A stretch of 64,000 nucleotides of DNA from Ashinkailepas kermadecensis (GCA_034440615.1 JAOTOM010002330.1:34853-98852); one strand, 5' to 3'. Shown: positions 33,491 through 46,067, counted from the first letter of the stretch. Program-made: numbers and translations. The notes: generated from the sequence alone by a model not told the origin.

Positions 33491-35411
33491 TGCTTCATTA
33501 AGAGCGAGGGGGTGTCCTCATTATGAAGAAGGAGAGCGCGCTCGTGGTGTCTTCATTATGGCGGACGACTCGGGGACCAACGTGTGCTGATGAATGTTTC
33601 AAGGACATGTGGCCGTGGCACATCAGCAAAGAAATCGGCACACGTAACTCGCGCTCGATCCGGCACGACAGGCTAAACATTTCATGTCTGTTGCGGGAGC
33701 ATATGTTCTTAGAGAACAGGTTGGTGCTCCATGAGGCATTAACATTGAATAGACACTTCATTAATGGTGAGCAAATGGTTTGCGCCCTCGAAGGATGTTG
33801 GTTTCAAGAAAATGGTGCTGATATTGGAACACTCGGTGCCATGCCTAGACAGGAGGACTACCTGGCACCTTTCACGTGCTCTTCCGTACCATGAAAAGTT
33901 TACTAGCACTATCTTCGAAAATGACATGAGGACATAAATGAATACTGCAAATTGTCCGACATTCATCGAGTCAACGACAACTCTTCCACGACAACTTCAT
34001 CTTGTAATGCGATGCATCCATGAAACACGGACACAACTTTAGTGGATCCCACATGACATCAGGTCAGCCGCAAAGTTCATGTCATTACGTGCATTTATAT
34101 ATCACGACATCAGAGATGAAAAGAAGCCATGCTCGTCCATTAAAGCACGCGGCCGCGAGCCGGGGAACAGGTCTCATCGGCAAAGGCCAGCACTAAAAAT
34201 GGGGAACATACAGTGTCACACCGAATAGGTGCGCGTGAGAGGGGACCCGGTGCCCATCCCGGAGAGCAACAGGGGCATCGCGGCAGAGGAAGGGCAGGGG
34301 TCCAGAGGCATATCACTCGCTCCCTTTCGGCATTTATAACATCGCATTTTAACATCCAGCTCGCTTCGCGACCACACAAGCTCCAAGTGTACATTGTTCG
34401 ATGCATTTGACGTCCGGCCGCCGGTCTTGGGCCGCCACTGAACACGTGGCCCGGTTCCGCTGAGCGGACTATACCGCACCACGAACGCCAGCCCAAACGG
34501 GCTGGAACAAACAGCGCGGTCATGGGCTCGTTCATAAAGAATGCAACACCGAGCGTGATGGGACGTGCGTGCTCTCCGCCTCGCGATAGGATCACGCATC
34601 ACACATGCAGCCAGCATTTTCAGTTAATTAGACGGTCCAATAACGACGACGTTGCGGGGCGGAAATGAGTTCGGCCTGGAGGCAGTGTGTCACCAACTGT
34701 CGGCCGCGACGCACCGCTGATCCGTCACCTCAAGGTCTAAAGGTCGAGCGCCAAAGGTCCCTGAATGTCACACCAAGTCGCTGCTCCGTCCCCTGCTCGT
34801 GGCCGCAGAACTTGCTGGCGTCCTGTGAACCAGCTGTTCTGTGGCCGGTTTCCGTCCTGTCAGTAGCCGGCCTGCGAGCCTATGCTGGCAGGTTCGATCG
34901 AGGTGACGGCTGGCTTACCTAGCAACCGTAGACTCCTGTCAAGAGCCTTTTTAAAAATAAACCTCCAGATTTCCAGAACTTAAGTTTAGAATCTTTGAGT
35001 ATAAATGTCATAATTTGATCGTTCTTTTGCTCGGTATTCTGGCCCCTACACTCCATATTAGTGGATTTCGGGGTCATGGTTTATGGTTTGTAATAGAGGA
35101 ATAATTTAGATGAAATAGGAATCGAACTGAGACACAGCCTTATATTCTTCGATAGTGAAATTTTAGTGTCTACACTATAGTATAATGTTTCATGAAAATA
35201 ATAAACGTTTTCAAACTTCTTGCTTAAATAGCATGGCCACTTAAGCTGCAAATGTGTTCTCTAAACCAGGTGAAATAAACCATGAAATCCTTTCCGCTTA
35301 AAATAGTCCTAATTCGCCATACTTAGGCTTCGAAGTGCCAAACGAATGTGGAATGTTGAACGCCAGTTGGATCTAACGCATTCTAATGTTTGTCAAAATC
35401 GTCCACTCGAC
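33491..35411. other. Single-copy DNA, no gene seen
   Basis: A GTGGTGTCTTCATTATG-like block is duplicated near 33509 and 33540. 34140-34640 is moderately CpG-rich. 34930-35410 is AT-rich. A B-box-like GTTCGATTCC on - near 35122 lacks the T-arm pairing of a tRNA. Frames of 60-151 aa carry no domain. Confidence 0.4.
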
Positions 35412-35990
<579 letters not shown>

Positions 35991-36769
35991 AAAATAAATG
36001 GCCATTTGTATGGTGCACATTGTGGTTGGTGTCTAACTCGGTTAGTTTTAAAGTTCTTTACTTTTGTAGAGTACAAGACAAATGCGAACCTTATACATTA
36101 TTTCCATCTTAATGTGTAATAAGGTGGCGCCCTTTTTATATAGAGGCTCAGTTCATGTTTTAATCGGTATTTACTCATTCACAATCACCTTATTTCCTTG
36201 TTTAACATACATGGAACTCAATTGCACCTGTCCATTGGAAGACATCATTGTATCCGTAGCGAGAGATGGGATGCTTACAACATAATTTTACTTATGGTTG
36301 AAAGTTGTCTAACAAATGGCTAAATGGCTGTGCAGTGATCGGTAAGGGACCACATTGCCTACAGCCAGCATGAAGTACATGCAAAGGTAAGAAAATGTTT
36401 TTCGCAACTTTTCGGATTATTGTTATTCAATTTTTTTCCCCTTTAGGGCCTGCTGATCCTGAGAAAATATTTGCATCACCTAAATGAACGAGGATAACAA
36501 ACATGCATTCTGCTTAATCAAAAGAAAGCGATGCAATGTGAACCAGAAGGTAATAAGAACTTCCGGCGTTGATGGAAATAGGAACACATATGGACCAAAT
36601 GGAAATGAAGCAGTACATGTCAACATTATAACATGGAAAGGATATAATAGCACCCAGAAAAGCATAACGTTCTGGATGACAAACACCCAGGGTGGTAATG
36701 CTCTTTTTCCAGTCGCACCTTCTCGAGCGCAACGCTGCCTGACGCGCGGTCCGGGCCCAGCTAACGTAC
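35991..36769. other. AT-rich single-copy DNA, no gene seen
   Basis: No domain-bearing frame. CCTTTTTATATAGAGGC near 36130 is TATA-like but has no supporting context. Confidence 0.4.
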
Positions 36770-37800
36770 TGCAGGGTGGTGATGGTCGGGCGGAGCGTAC
36801 TGCAGGGTGGTGATGGTTGGGTAGTCCGGGCCCAGCTAAAGTACTGCAGGGTGGTGATGGTCGGGCGGAGCGTACTGCAGGGTGGTGATGGTCGGGTAGT
36901 CCGGGCCCAGCTAAAGTACTGCAGGGTGGTGATGGTCGGGCGGAGCGTACTGCAGGGTGGTGATGGTTGGGTAGTCCGGGCCCAGCTAAAGTACTGCAGG
37001 GTGGTGATGGTCGGGCGGAGCGTACTGTAGGGCGGTGATGGTTGGGTAGTCCGGGCCCAGCTAAAGTACTGCAGGGTGGTGATGGTCGGGCGGAGCGTAC
37101 TGCAGGGTGGTGATGGTCGGGTAGTCCGGGCCCAGCTAAAGTACTGCAGGGTGGTGATGGTCGGGCGGAGCGTACTGCAGGGTGGTGATGGTTGGGTAGT
37201 CCGGGCCCAGCTAAAGTACTGCAGGGTGGTGATGGTCGGGCGGAGCGTACTGCAGGGTGGTGATGGTTGGGTAGTCCGGGCCCAGCTAAAGTACTGCAGG
37301 GTGGTGATGGTCGGGCGGAGCGTACTGCAGGGTGGTGATGGTTGGGTAGTCCGGGCCCAGCTAAAGTACTGCAGGGTGGTGATGGTCGGGCGGAGCGTAC
37401 TGCAGGGTGTGAGGTGGTGATGGTTGGGTAGTCCGGGCCCAGCTAAAGTACTGCAGGGTGGTGATGGTCGGGCGGAGCGTACTGCAGGGTGGTGATGGTG
37501 GGTGGTCCGGGAGCTAAAGTACTGCAGGGTGGTGATGGTCGGGCGGAGCGTACTGCAGGGTGGTGATGGTTCGGGTAGTCCGGGCCCAGCTAAAGTACTG
37601 CAGGGTGGTGATGGTCGGGCGGAGCGTACTGCAGGGTGGTGATGGTTGGGTAGTCCGGGCCCAGCTAAAGTACTGCAGGGTGGTGATGGTCGGGCGGAGC
37701 GTACTGCAGGGTGGTGATGGTCGGGTAGTCCGGGCCCAGCTAAAGTACTGCAGGGTGGTGATGGTCGGGCGGAGCGTACTGCAGGGCGGTGATGGTCGGG
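36770..37800 (+). repeat. 75-bp compound minisatellite, about 13-14 copies
   Basis: Each 75-bp unit is two related half-units: 30 bp (GGGTGGTGATGGTCGGGCGG, AGCGTACTGCA) and 45 bp (GGGTGGTGATGGTTGGGTAG, TCCGGGCCCAGC, TAAAGTACTGCA). GGGTGGTGATGG starts both. Phase is kept (36846, 36921, 36996) except for an insertion near 37408 and a deletion near 37500. As 75 is a multiple of three, - strand frames run to 490 aa. They encode TITTLQY and ARTTQPSPPCSTLRP repeats and are not convincing proteins. Confidence 0.96.
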
Positions 37801-38360
37801 TGGGCGAGGGCCGCCCGCCGCCGTCCGCCGGCGTCCCACCCGCGGCTCGGGCCGGGCCCACCTGGCTGCGAGCCGTGAGTAATTGCTCGCGTGATGGAGC
37901 ATCGCTAATGCGGTCGGTCGCCACAGGCACGTCAGTCGTCGTGTTGCCGACTGTGACCGTCGGCGGACGGCCGGCCGCAGACCCACCGCCCGCGGGCGTG
38001 GGCCGAGCGGGCCCGACAGCGGCTGGGGCGGCCGCGGCGACCGCGGCGCGACACGCCGAGCAATCCCGACCGGCTATCAAAACAATTTGCGTACGCCGAG
38101 ATAAGCTGGTGCCGAACGAGACGGGGCAGCGACGCTCCCGTCGTCCATTTGACAAAGCTGTCAAACGGGCGGGCCCGGCCCATTTAATCTGACACTGACA
38201 AATTCGGGGCGATACCGGCCGGCAGATAGCGGCAAGGCAGGCCAGTGGACCGCGTGGCGGCGGATCTACACGGCCGGCAGCCGCTGCAACGCCGTCTCCA
38301 GCAGCTGCAGACTGCACAGCAGCACTGGAACACGGCGCGCCGGCTACGCTGGTGACGGTG
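37801..38360. other. CpG-rich island, possible regulatory DNA
   Basis: CpG-dense, with AT-containing conserved-looking words such as CGGCTATCAAAACAATTTGCG and CTGTCAAACGGG. Shares a motif with the island at 48.0 kb (listed next). Frames overlapping on both strands have no domains. Confidence 0.35.
38093..38118 (+). promoter_or_regulatory. Two-island motif containing GATA, copy 1
   Basis: ACGCCGAGATAAGC then TGGT then GCCGAACG. At 48043-48064 the same words occur as ACGTCGAGATAAGC and GCCGAACG without TGGT. That is 22 aligned bases with one substitution and one 4-base gap. AGATAAG is a GATA-factor consensus. Sharing between two otherwise different islands suggests a regulatory word or an old repeat. 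Confidence 0.35.
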
Positions 38361-40527
38361 TCTTTCGTCGATCTGCGACATGTCTGTCCTTTAAAGGAAA
38401 ACTGTCTGGGGGTAGGTCGAGCTACGACCTGCGCTGCATACAAACCATCAGGAAGCAACGCATGTTGTGGCTTATGGCGCTGTGGTTGCAGATGCGAGCT
38501 TGATCTAGCCTACATGTGGATATCATATCTTCCAAATGACGTGTGTCAGCTACGTATACAACTGTGGCCAATAGGGGCATTCTCAAATTTCGCGGCAATC
38601 CGATTTCGGGCGGCACAAATATTGAGTGTAGATGCTTTTTCTGGCGACGTAAAAAGAACACGATGCTCTGGGTTTCCTGTGATGTACTTTGCGACGGATA
38701 GACAGAGACACTCTTCGAATTGATTAACTGCTCGTTTTTTCACCAAGGAAGGCACCGCCCGAAATGTACAGAGCGCTTGCAATCTGGAACACAACGCCGT
38801 GAGCGCTGGTCGACCGTTGGTCTTCGAGCTGTTGAGCACCCTCCAGCGAGGGCCAGCTCCGGTATACGAACTGGCTGAGAGGGACTTCGTGTAGCCGTGG
38901 GCACATCGCTCACTCGTCGCTTGCCGTAGCTGATGAGACCTCTCAGCAATGAAGGTACGGAAACGAACAACGGATATGCTAGGAAGATCGTTTTACTATC
39001 ACCCATTATTCGGGAAATTATAAATTTTGGGACAGGACTTGTATGGCTGCTTGCTAGTAAAAGAGAGAAGTTCCCTCATGATGTGCACGTATAGCTGCCA
39101 CTTCGATCCAAAGCCGATGCCGTGACATTGAAGCTCACCTAGCTTGATACTAACTCAGATACTAAAAAAGCATGTGCACGGGCATTGTTCTATGCGGATA
39201 AAGCTAACACGAATCCGTAGATGATTGCATATACAATCCCAAAGTGCCTTGAAAGTTTGCAAGCATATGGCTGTCATTATGTTATGGGAATGCATTAGCT
39301 GGTCATCTAAGAGTTATATCTGTATGCATGTATTGGCTATTCTTACAGGCGATGTTTTATTGATGAGCGAATTCAATTTTGAAGAAAATTTCAGGTTCCG
39401 TTTCTGGAATTTTAGTTCCAAGACTACCGCATATTGAAAGCATGGACGCAAGCAAAATGTTCGTTGAACGGATCGTGATTTGAATTGTAGGCCGATGAAT
39501 TAAAATACCTTAGCGTGTTGTACTTATCACAGCATCGTAGATTAAATACCTGATATTACCGGGGGCACCGGCGATGATGCCGTTTCCAATTAACTTAAGT
39601 TGATTTGCATGTTAATGTTCGTTAAATGGTTTCTTTGGTATTTGTACCACCATCTTTGTTCTATCAATCGCATCCTCCAACCAAGATCTCACACCATCCA
39701 TTACCAACGAAGGCCCATGTGTCTGTCAATATTGGGATAACAACAAATCACGTACCGAGGCTAGTGACGGCAACATACCAATTGCCAGGTATCTGGTCAT
39801 CGGAAACCAACATAGGTTAAACCAATCCGAAACCAATATAGGTTAAACTTCCTGATCCACATGTTCGTCCGATGCTTCATTGATCAAATTTGATACTTTA
39901 TTGCAATATCAATATCAATTGTAATAACAATACTGCAGAGCGCATACATATGCACATTTGTACAGAAAGAAAATGTTTGTAAAGCGTGTAATTTCGACAT
40001 CATAGCAATCAAGGTGTGCAAGTTAAAAAACGATCGGAAATGTACGCAATGATGAGCAGCGCATAGGGCCATCGCCAGTGTTAATGAGAGTATTTTCAAT
40101 ATTGTTGGATCAGACGTAACCTTGAAGTACCTGTACTTCTGCGAATGTGAGTCTACACAGATCATTTACGAAAATGGTCCGCTCTTACTGATTTTTCTTG
40201 AATACGTTGGTTCTACCCATCAGGTAGAATTAAGTGATGTTTCATGCCGTATTGTTTGTTCCCTGAATCGTTGAGGCGTTATCTGCCCAGCTCAATACCT
40301 ATGTGCTTCGGTGCAATTTTATCTGCTGTTGTTCTGACGCTGATTTAGCGAAATCTGTGGCAACGCCCATGGCCATTGGGCACCATGTTATAATCTGTAA
40401 TTATTGCGGGTTTCGGGTGACGTGGGGAGTGGCCAGAAACCACTCCACAGGGATAGAAGACTTCACCTATCGCAGAGACATATATGTGGGGGCATTGGGA
40501 GAATGTACTGCACCTCTCCCCATGGAA
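38361..40527. other. AT-rich single-copy DNA, no gene seen
   Basis: A 26-bp unit with AACCAACATAGGTTAAAC is duplicated in tandem at 39801-39848. Frames of 60-123 aa have no domain. Confidence 0.4.
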
Positions 40528-41410
40528 AAATGACCACCATCCTCTGATGGTGAGAATGCGTGCTCCGGGGAGGCTCGAGTACACCCCCTCCCATCCCGCT
40601 CCGAATGACCACCATCCTCTGATGGGGAGAATGCGTCGATGACCACCTCCTTGGGGGAGGCTCGAGTACACCCCCTCCCATCCCGCTCCGAATGACCACC
40701 ATCCTCTGATGGGGAGAATGCGTGCTCCGGGGAGGCTCGAGTACACCCCCTCCCATCCCGCTCCGAATGACCACCATCCTCTGATGGGGAGAATGTCGAG
40801 TACACCCCTCCCATCCCCTCGAATGACCACCATCCTCTGATGGTGAGAATGCGTGCTCGCTCGGGAGGCTCGAGTACACCTCCTCCCCCCCCCAACATCC
40901 TCTGTGGGAGAATGCGTGCTGGGGGCCTCCCATCCCGCTCATCCGCTCCGAATGACCACCATCTTCTGATGGGGAGAATGCGTGCTCCGGGGGGGCCCAG
41001 TACACCTCTAGCCCGAATGACCACCATCCTCTGATGGGGGAATGGTGCTCGGGAGGTAGTAACCCCCTCCCTCGAATGACCACCATCCTCTGATGGTGAG
41101 AATGCGTCCCCCGGGGAGGCTTAAAAACCCCCCCCCCCCCCCGAATGCACCATCCTCTGATGGGAGAATGCGTGCTCCGGGGAGGCTCGAGTACACCTCC
41201 TCCCATGTACCACCATCTTATGGTGAATGGCACCTCCCCCCCTCCCATCCCGCTCCGAATGACCACCATCCTCTGATGGGGAGAATGCGTGCTCCGGGGA
41301 GGCTCGAGTACACCCCCTCCCATCCCGCTCCGAATGACCACCATCCTCTGATGGGGAGAATGCGTGCTCCGGGGAGGCTCGAGTACACCCCCTCCCATCC
41401 CGCTCCGAAT
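40528..41410 (+). repeat. Second 75-bp minisatellite, about 12 copies, decayed in the middle
   Basis: The unit contains GAATGACCACCATCCTCTGA, TGGGGAGAATGCGTGC and CGGGGAGGCTCGAGTACACC. Intact 75-bp spacing is seen on the left (40687 to 40762) and right (41254, 41329, 41404). Between about 40795 and 41230 units are shortened by many small deletions and C-runs. Several units contain CACCATC-CTCT-GATGGTG, a perfect 7-bp hairpin. The unit is unrelated to the 75-bp unit at 36.8 kb. Confidence 0.94.
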
Positions 41411-41924
41411 GTTTTTGTTTTTGTTTAGACAAAGGAGCCCCTCTCAGAGAAATAGGCGCCCGTTGAGAAGGAAAGGCGCTTCTTCGGTACGCCCGAATGC
41501 ATCACAAATTAATTAATCATAGCTTATCAAGTTTTTCCGGAACCGGTATTCCCGTCAACAAAATATGACCACTTCTGATACGTCTCCCGCTATCCTCCCG
41601 CTATCCTCCCCCCCCTTCCCCCTCCCCCCCCCAACCATATCAATACATGCACTCAGCTGCTATGACACCTGTTTTTCTTCAAATACAAAATAAGCAAGGG
41701 CAGATGAGTTCTGGATGGATGATTGCCACATACCAGATACGCAGCCACTGCACTTCGACCGATTGGAATCAGAGACTCTGCCCAACTAGCGGCAAGGCTG
41801 GCGGAAGTATCTCTGCAACCTTCATGCATAGAGAAAGAGCAACCGAGCATATAAAACTTGTAACGGTGACTTACGGCAGTCTGCGTCATGCTCTGCACGA
41901 CTTTGCTAACATCAGATGCGCAGC
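41411..41924. other. Spacer with C-rich run
   Basis: GTTTTTGTTTTTGTTT follows the array. A C-rich tract lies at about 41590-41633. Otherwise unique DNA with no supported gene. Confidence 0.4.
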
Positions 41925-42112
41925 CAAGCGTAGCCCGGGGCTTAACCCCTCCCTTAGCAACCCAAAAATCCACTAGATCAAGCAAGAAATTTTGAGATTT
42001 TCCCCACATAAAACCAGAAACTTTCGGCACGCTTCACGTGCCGAGAGCAGTCTCTTTCCCCACCGCATTTTTGTGGTCGGCCCCACTTAAGAAAATCCTG
42101 GTTGCGCCCCTG
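41925..42112 (-). mobile_element. Fragment of a non-autonomous DNA transposon
   Basis: Read on -, the right end begins CAGGGGCGCAACCAGGATTT at 42112. Such CAGGGGCG starts are common at ends of DNA transposons in invertebrate genomes. The region continues with GTGGGGAAAGAGACTGC and a CGGCACGTGAAGCGTGCCG hairpin, and reaches GGGAGGGGTTAAGCCCCGGG near 41935-41955. A matching left end was not found, so it is probably truncated. Confidence 0.4.
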
Positions 42113-42880
42113 ACTAGCGTAAAGGCCACAAGTCTTGCCTTGTATTTCGAACGGCTCGCAAAAAATATGGTGGAGTATTTTTACTGGACAATCGGACAAT
42201 GACAGGATCACACAATGTACCACGATGAGCTAAAAGCTCATTTGTGTTTAGTCGACAGAAAGACGTCACATGTGCCGTGACGACAGGCGACTTTCTATGA
42301 AATCGATTGGTGGTGATGGGGTAACAGGGGTGGTGTTGGGGTTTAGAAAATTATGTAGGTGTGCGGCTCCCATCATTATATTATGTACGCCACTAGTACG
42401 CACCATGCTAAATTCAGAGACACGGAGGAGACTAATCAGCCATGGTGGGAGAATTACGTGCCCCGAAGTACATAAATCGACACCTTCGGGTGGGTTTCAA
42501 TCCCAGCTTCGTGTGACGTCACCAGTAACTCTCGCCTTCTTCTGCTATAGCTGATGATCGATACTTCCTTTGCAAAATAAAAGGTGTAAACCAAAACTTC
42601 TGCGAACACGTAGCATCGAATAATACCGCTTCGGGTTTCCAATAACGCATGCTGGTGTATATGGTCACCCAATAGTCACCCAATAGTGTATATAGTCACC
42701 CAAGCGGCCATCCGGAAAGCGGCGAACCAATTGTTCAGGGCATTCGTGTCAGCGCAGGCAAACAGTCCTAATTCGGTGCATTAAGTTTACCGCAAAACTG
42801 CCATATCAGATGACAGGTCCGGTGTGATTTTCCGGCTCTCAACGCCCGGTCCGAGCCCGCTGGACGGCCAGCAGTCTATG
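42113..42880. other. Single-copy DNA, possible old SINE remnant
   Basis: Around 42435-42510 AGCCATGGTGGGAG and GGGTTTCAATCCCAGC are loosely A- and B-box-like, but there is no tail or target duplication. GTCACCCAATAGT is duplicated near 42665-42690. No gene. Confidence 0.3.
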
Positions 42881-43680
42881 CGCGCGGGAGAGCTGGACAG
42901 TCGGCAGTAAGGACGCGCGGGAGGGCTGAACAGACTTCAGGCGCGCGGGAGGGCTGGACAGTCGGCAGTACGGACGCGCGGGAGGGCTGAACAGACTTCA
43001 GACGCGCGGGAGGGCTGAACAGACTTCAGACGCGCGGGAGGGCTGGACAGTCGGCAGTACGGACGCGCGGGAGGGCTGGACAGTCGGCAGTACAGACGCG
43101 CGGGAGGGCTGGACAGTCGGCAGTACGGGCGCGCGGGAGGGCTGGACAGTCGGCAGTACAGACGCGCGGGAGGGCTGGACAGTCGGCAGTACAGACGCGC
43201 GGGAGGGCTGGACAGTCGGCAGTACAGACGCGCGGGAGGGCTGGGCAGTCGGCAGTACGGACGCGCGGGAGGGCTGGGCAGTCGGCAGTACAGACGCGCA
43301 GGAGGGCTGGACAGTCGGCAGTACGGGCGCGCGGGAGGGCTGGACAGTCGGCAGTACAGACGCGCGGGAGGGCTGGACAGTCGGCAGTACAGACGCGCGG
43401 GAGGGCTGGACAGTCGGCAGTACGGGCGCGCGGGAGGGCTGGACAGTCGGCAGTACAGACGCGCGGGAGGGCTGGACAGTCGGCAGTACAGACGCGCAGG
43501 AGGGCTGGACAGTCGGCAGTACGGACGCGCGGGAGGGCTGGACAGTCAGCAGTACAGACGCGCGGGAGGGCTGGACAGTCGGCAGTACAGACGCGCGGGA
43601 GGGCTGGACAGTCGGCAGTACGGACGCGCGGGAGGGCTGGGCAGTCGGCAGTACGAGCGTGCGGGGAGCTAGACAGAGAC
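42881..43680 (+). repeat. 33-bp minisatellite, about 24 copies
   Basis: GACGCGCGGGAGGGCTGGAC plus AGTCGGCAGTACA recurs at 33 bp (43161, 43194). Left-hand copies are mixed with AACAGACTTCA variants. The final base pairs (ACGG, ACAG, ACGGGC) define subtypes in patterned order. 33 is a multiple of three, and a - frame (43026-43709, 227 aa) reads TADCPALPRVC repeats. There is no unique protein sequence around it. Confidence 0.96.
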
Positions 43681-43920
43681 AGTCGGGGCGTGAAGGCTAG
43701 ACAGTGCACAGTCGGGGCACGGGGGGTGGGGGAGCTAGACAGAGGACGGTCAGGGCGCAGGGGAGGGCTGGGCAGAAGACAGTCGGGGCGCAGGGGAGGG
43801 CTGGGCAGAGGACAGTTTGGGCGCAGGGGAGGAATAGGCAGAAGGCAGTCGGAGCGCGGGGGGGGGGCTGGACAGAGGACAGACCGGGTACCCGAGAGGG
43901 ATGGACAATAAGCAGAACTG
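43681..43920 (+). repeat. Diverged right flank of the 33-bp array
   Basis: Words such as GGGCGCAGGGGAGGGCTGG and GCAGAAGACAGTC recur at about 31-32 bp to about 43885. This is a decayed or related array joined to the young one and ending at the SINE. Confidence 0.8.
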
Positions 43921-44108
43921 GAGAACTGGAACTGGTTGGTTATTGGTTTTACGACACGTCGACCGCTGAGTCATATAGCGTCGCCAATCTCTCACGCCGA
44001 TTGGTCGCGGGCGAAGAGTAGCGACAGGTGAGACTCGAACCCACAATATTTCGATTGTGAGACGAGCATCTTACCCCTAGATCACTCGTCCCCGAGAACT
44101 GGAACTGG
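43921..44108 (-). mobile_element. tRNA-derived SINE with perfect 15-bp target duplication
   Basis: GAGAACTGGAACTGG occurs at 43921-43935 and again, identical, at 44094-44108. The element between them reads on the - strand. It has a tRNA-like head with A box TGATCTAGGGG (44074-44084) and B box GGGTTCGAGTC (44032-44042), about 35 bp apart, then a unique body and a tail TAAAACCAATAACCAA next to the left duplication. Length about 158 bp without duplications. The tail resembles that of the SINE at 7799-8012, suggesting the same LINE partner. The perfect duplication implies a young insertion. Confidence 0.9.
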
Positions 44109-45339
44109 CGGCTGGAGAACTGGACAGTGGAAAGCGCGAGGAGCGCGGGAGAAATAGCAATGTCTTCTCGTTGACCGCGGTACCATGCACTGCTTGCAGC
44201 GTCCACATTCCATGTACTCCGTATCACTTCATCGCAGTATAGTTGTCTGGTGTGCTCCGTACCGCAGCATCACGGAACTGTGGATGTACCCCGCATCGTA
44301 GTACCACATGCGTGTCAAGGCACCACGGAAGCCCGTCATGCGCACCGCGTGTGACTTGTGACACAACAGCGTACTATCGAACACAATTCCACGGCACTAA
44401 AAGGCGGCCAACTGATGCGTTACGATGCCAGATGCCCGGCTCACGTAAGACGTAAGTACATTATTGCACGGTCTGCCGTGTGCGCCGCCATATGCTGCGC
44501 CATCACGTGACTGTGCGTCACGTGCATGGTTTGTCGTCCACAGTGAAAGTGTGCCAATGAGCTTCCGTGTATTAACGCGGGCTGCTATTCTGCCATGAAC
44601 CACAGCTCTTCTGTGCTACTAAGACCGAACTACACACATCCAGGTGACAATCAGAAGTGGGACGTATCAAATGTCAAGTGTGGGCCATCAAGTATGGCTC
44701 CAGCATTTCCAGAGGAAACCAGAGTGAGATAGTTTACGCAATCTGCCTTTTTGTTAGTTCCTCCCAAAAATAACTGCGGTTTAAAGAACATTGTGAACAC
44801 AAAAGGAGTAGCGGACGGCTATCAGAGTGACACAGGCCACATTAAAAGTTATTTACGGGAAATGTTTCTCTGCGGACAGCGCCATGGGATTTATGCTTCA
44901 TTTTGTGATCTAAGAGAGAAAGGGGCGTCCAGCGCACCCATAGTCCCGCCGCCAATGCGTATTTGTAGGGCGGTCTGTCTCCATGTCATCCGTCCTACAC
45001 ATCAACCGTAAAGAGATAGATAACTACACATCTGCAGACTGCCCTGATACCCTAATACTCGTCATTCCAAGCTAGCATAGAGGTCGGACGACTCACTGGC
45101 TAGTTTCTGCGGGTACTCTCGGTGACCGGCATGGCACCCAATACAATACCCATTCGGCATGAACCAAGCAGTCCACTTGGCCCGGCACGTCAGTCGGCAT
45201 TGCACTCTCGGTTGGCCTGGTACTCCCGGTCAGCCTGACATCTCCAGCTGGCCTCATAACCTCACTCTGCCGGATACAAGGCACGCAGAAACCATGGGCG
45301 TCGCCACCGCGCCAGACGGAGTGAGAAGTGTCCCCAAAA
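44109..45339. other. Single-copy DNA, no gene seen
   Basis: Continues with worn CTGGAGAACTGGACAGTGG words to about 44140, then unique. 45080-45260 has loose 18-20 bp repeats of TCGGCATTGCACTCTCGG type. No gene. Confidence 0.4.
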
Positions 45340-45925
45340 TTGTGTGAATGTGAATTGTGTCAAAGACCCTGAGCAGGGGACAGGACCATTTGTTTCAAAT
45401 ACCCTGAGGGGCCGGCAGTGGACAGGTCCATTTGCATCGGATACCGTGAGGGGCCGGTAGGGTACAGGGCAATGTGTGTCAGAGATCCTGAGGGGTCGGC
45501 AGGGTACAATGCCATTTGTGTCAGATACCTTGAGGGCCCGGCAGGGGACAGGACCATCTGTGTCAGATACCCAGAGGGGCCGACAGGGGACAGGGCCATC
45601 TGTGTCAGATACCCAGAGGGGCCGACAGGGGACAGGGCCATCTGTGTCAGATACCCAGAGGGGCCGACAGGGGACAGGGCCATTTGTGTCAGATACCCAG
45701 AGGGGCCGACAGGGGACAGGGCCATCTGTGTCAGATACCCAGAGGGGCCGACAGGGGACAGGGCCATTTGTGTCAGATACCCAGAGGGGCCGGCAGGGGA
45801 CAGGGCCATTTGTGTCCGATACCCTGAGGGGCCGGCAGGGGACAGGGCCATTTGTGCCAGAGAACCCGAGGGGCCGGTAGAGGACAGGGCCATTTGTGTC
45901 AGATACCGTGAGGGGCCAGCAGGGG
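45340..45925 (+). repeat. 42-bp minisatellite, about 14 copies
   Basis: GATACCCAGAGGGGCCGACA plus GGGGACAGGGCCATTTGTGT and CA. CCATCTG and CCATTTG copies alternate in the middle (45560-45790). Outer copies are more diverged. 42 bp keeps frames open on both strands (236 aa at 45262-45972 on -, 192 aa at 45418-45996 on +). The - frame runs about 30 codons past the array on the right and from the array into ordinary DNA on the left, but has no recognisable domain. Confidence 0.95.
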
Positions 45926-46067
45926 AGAGTCATTTTGAAGATGCTTCTTTTCATACAACGTCCAAACAACAAACGCTAAGATGCATCCCTGTCTGAGAGC
46001 CGCCGCTCCGCCCCTTGGCAAACGCCTATATCAGGCAGCAGCAGGTAGCCAGACACTCACAGTATAC

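Noticed and set aside
35110..35190. Possible mitochondrial-type tRNA on - near a GTTCGATTCC motif
   Set aside because: The T arm and acceptor stem do not pair; only the B-box-like word remains.
36514..37986. 490-aa frame on the - strand
   Set aside because: It is a translation of the 75-bp array; non-repeat ends have no domain and the frame depends on 75 being a multiple of three.
38926..38964. Hammerhead-ribozyme-like CTGATGAG and GGAAAC
   Set aside because: Stem II would have only four pairs with mispairing at the core, and stems I and III do not form properly.
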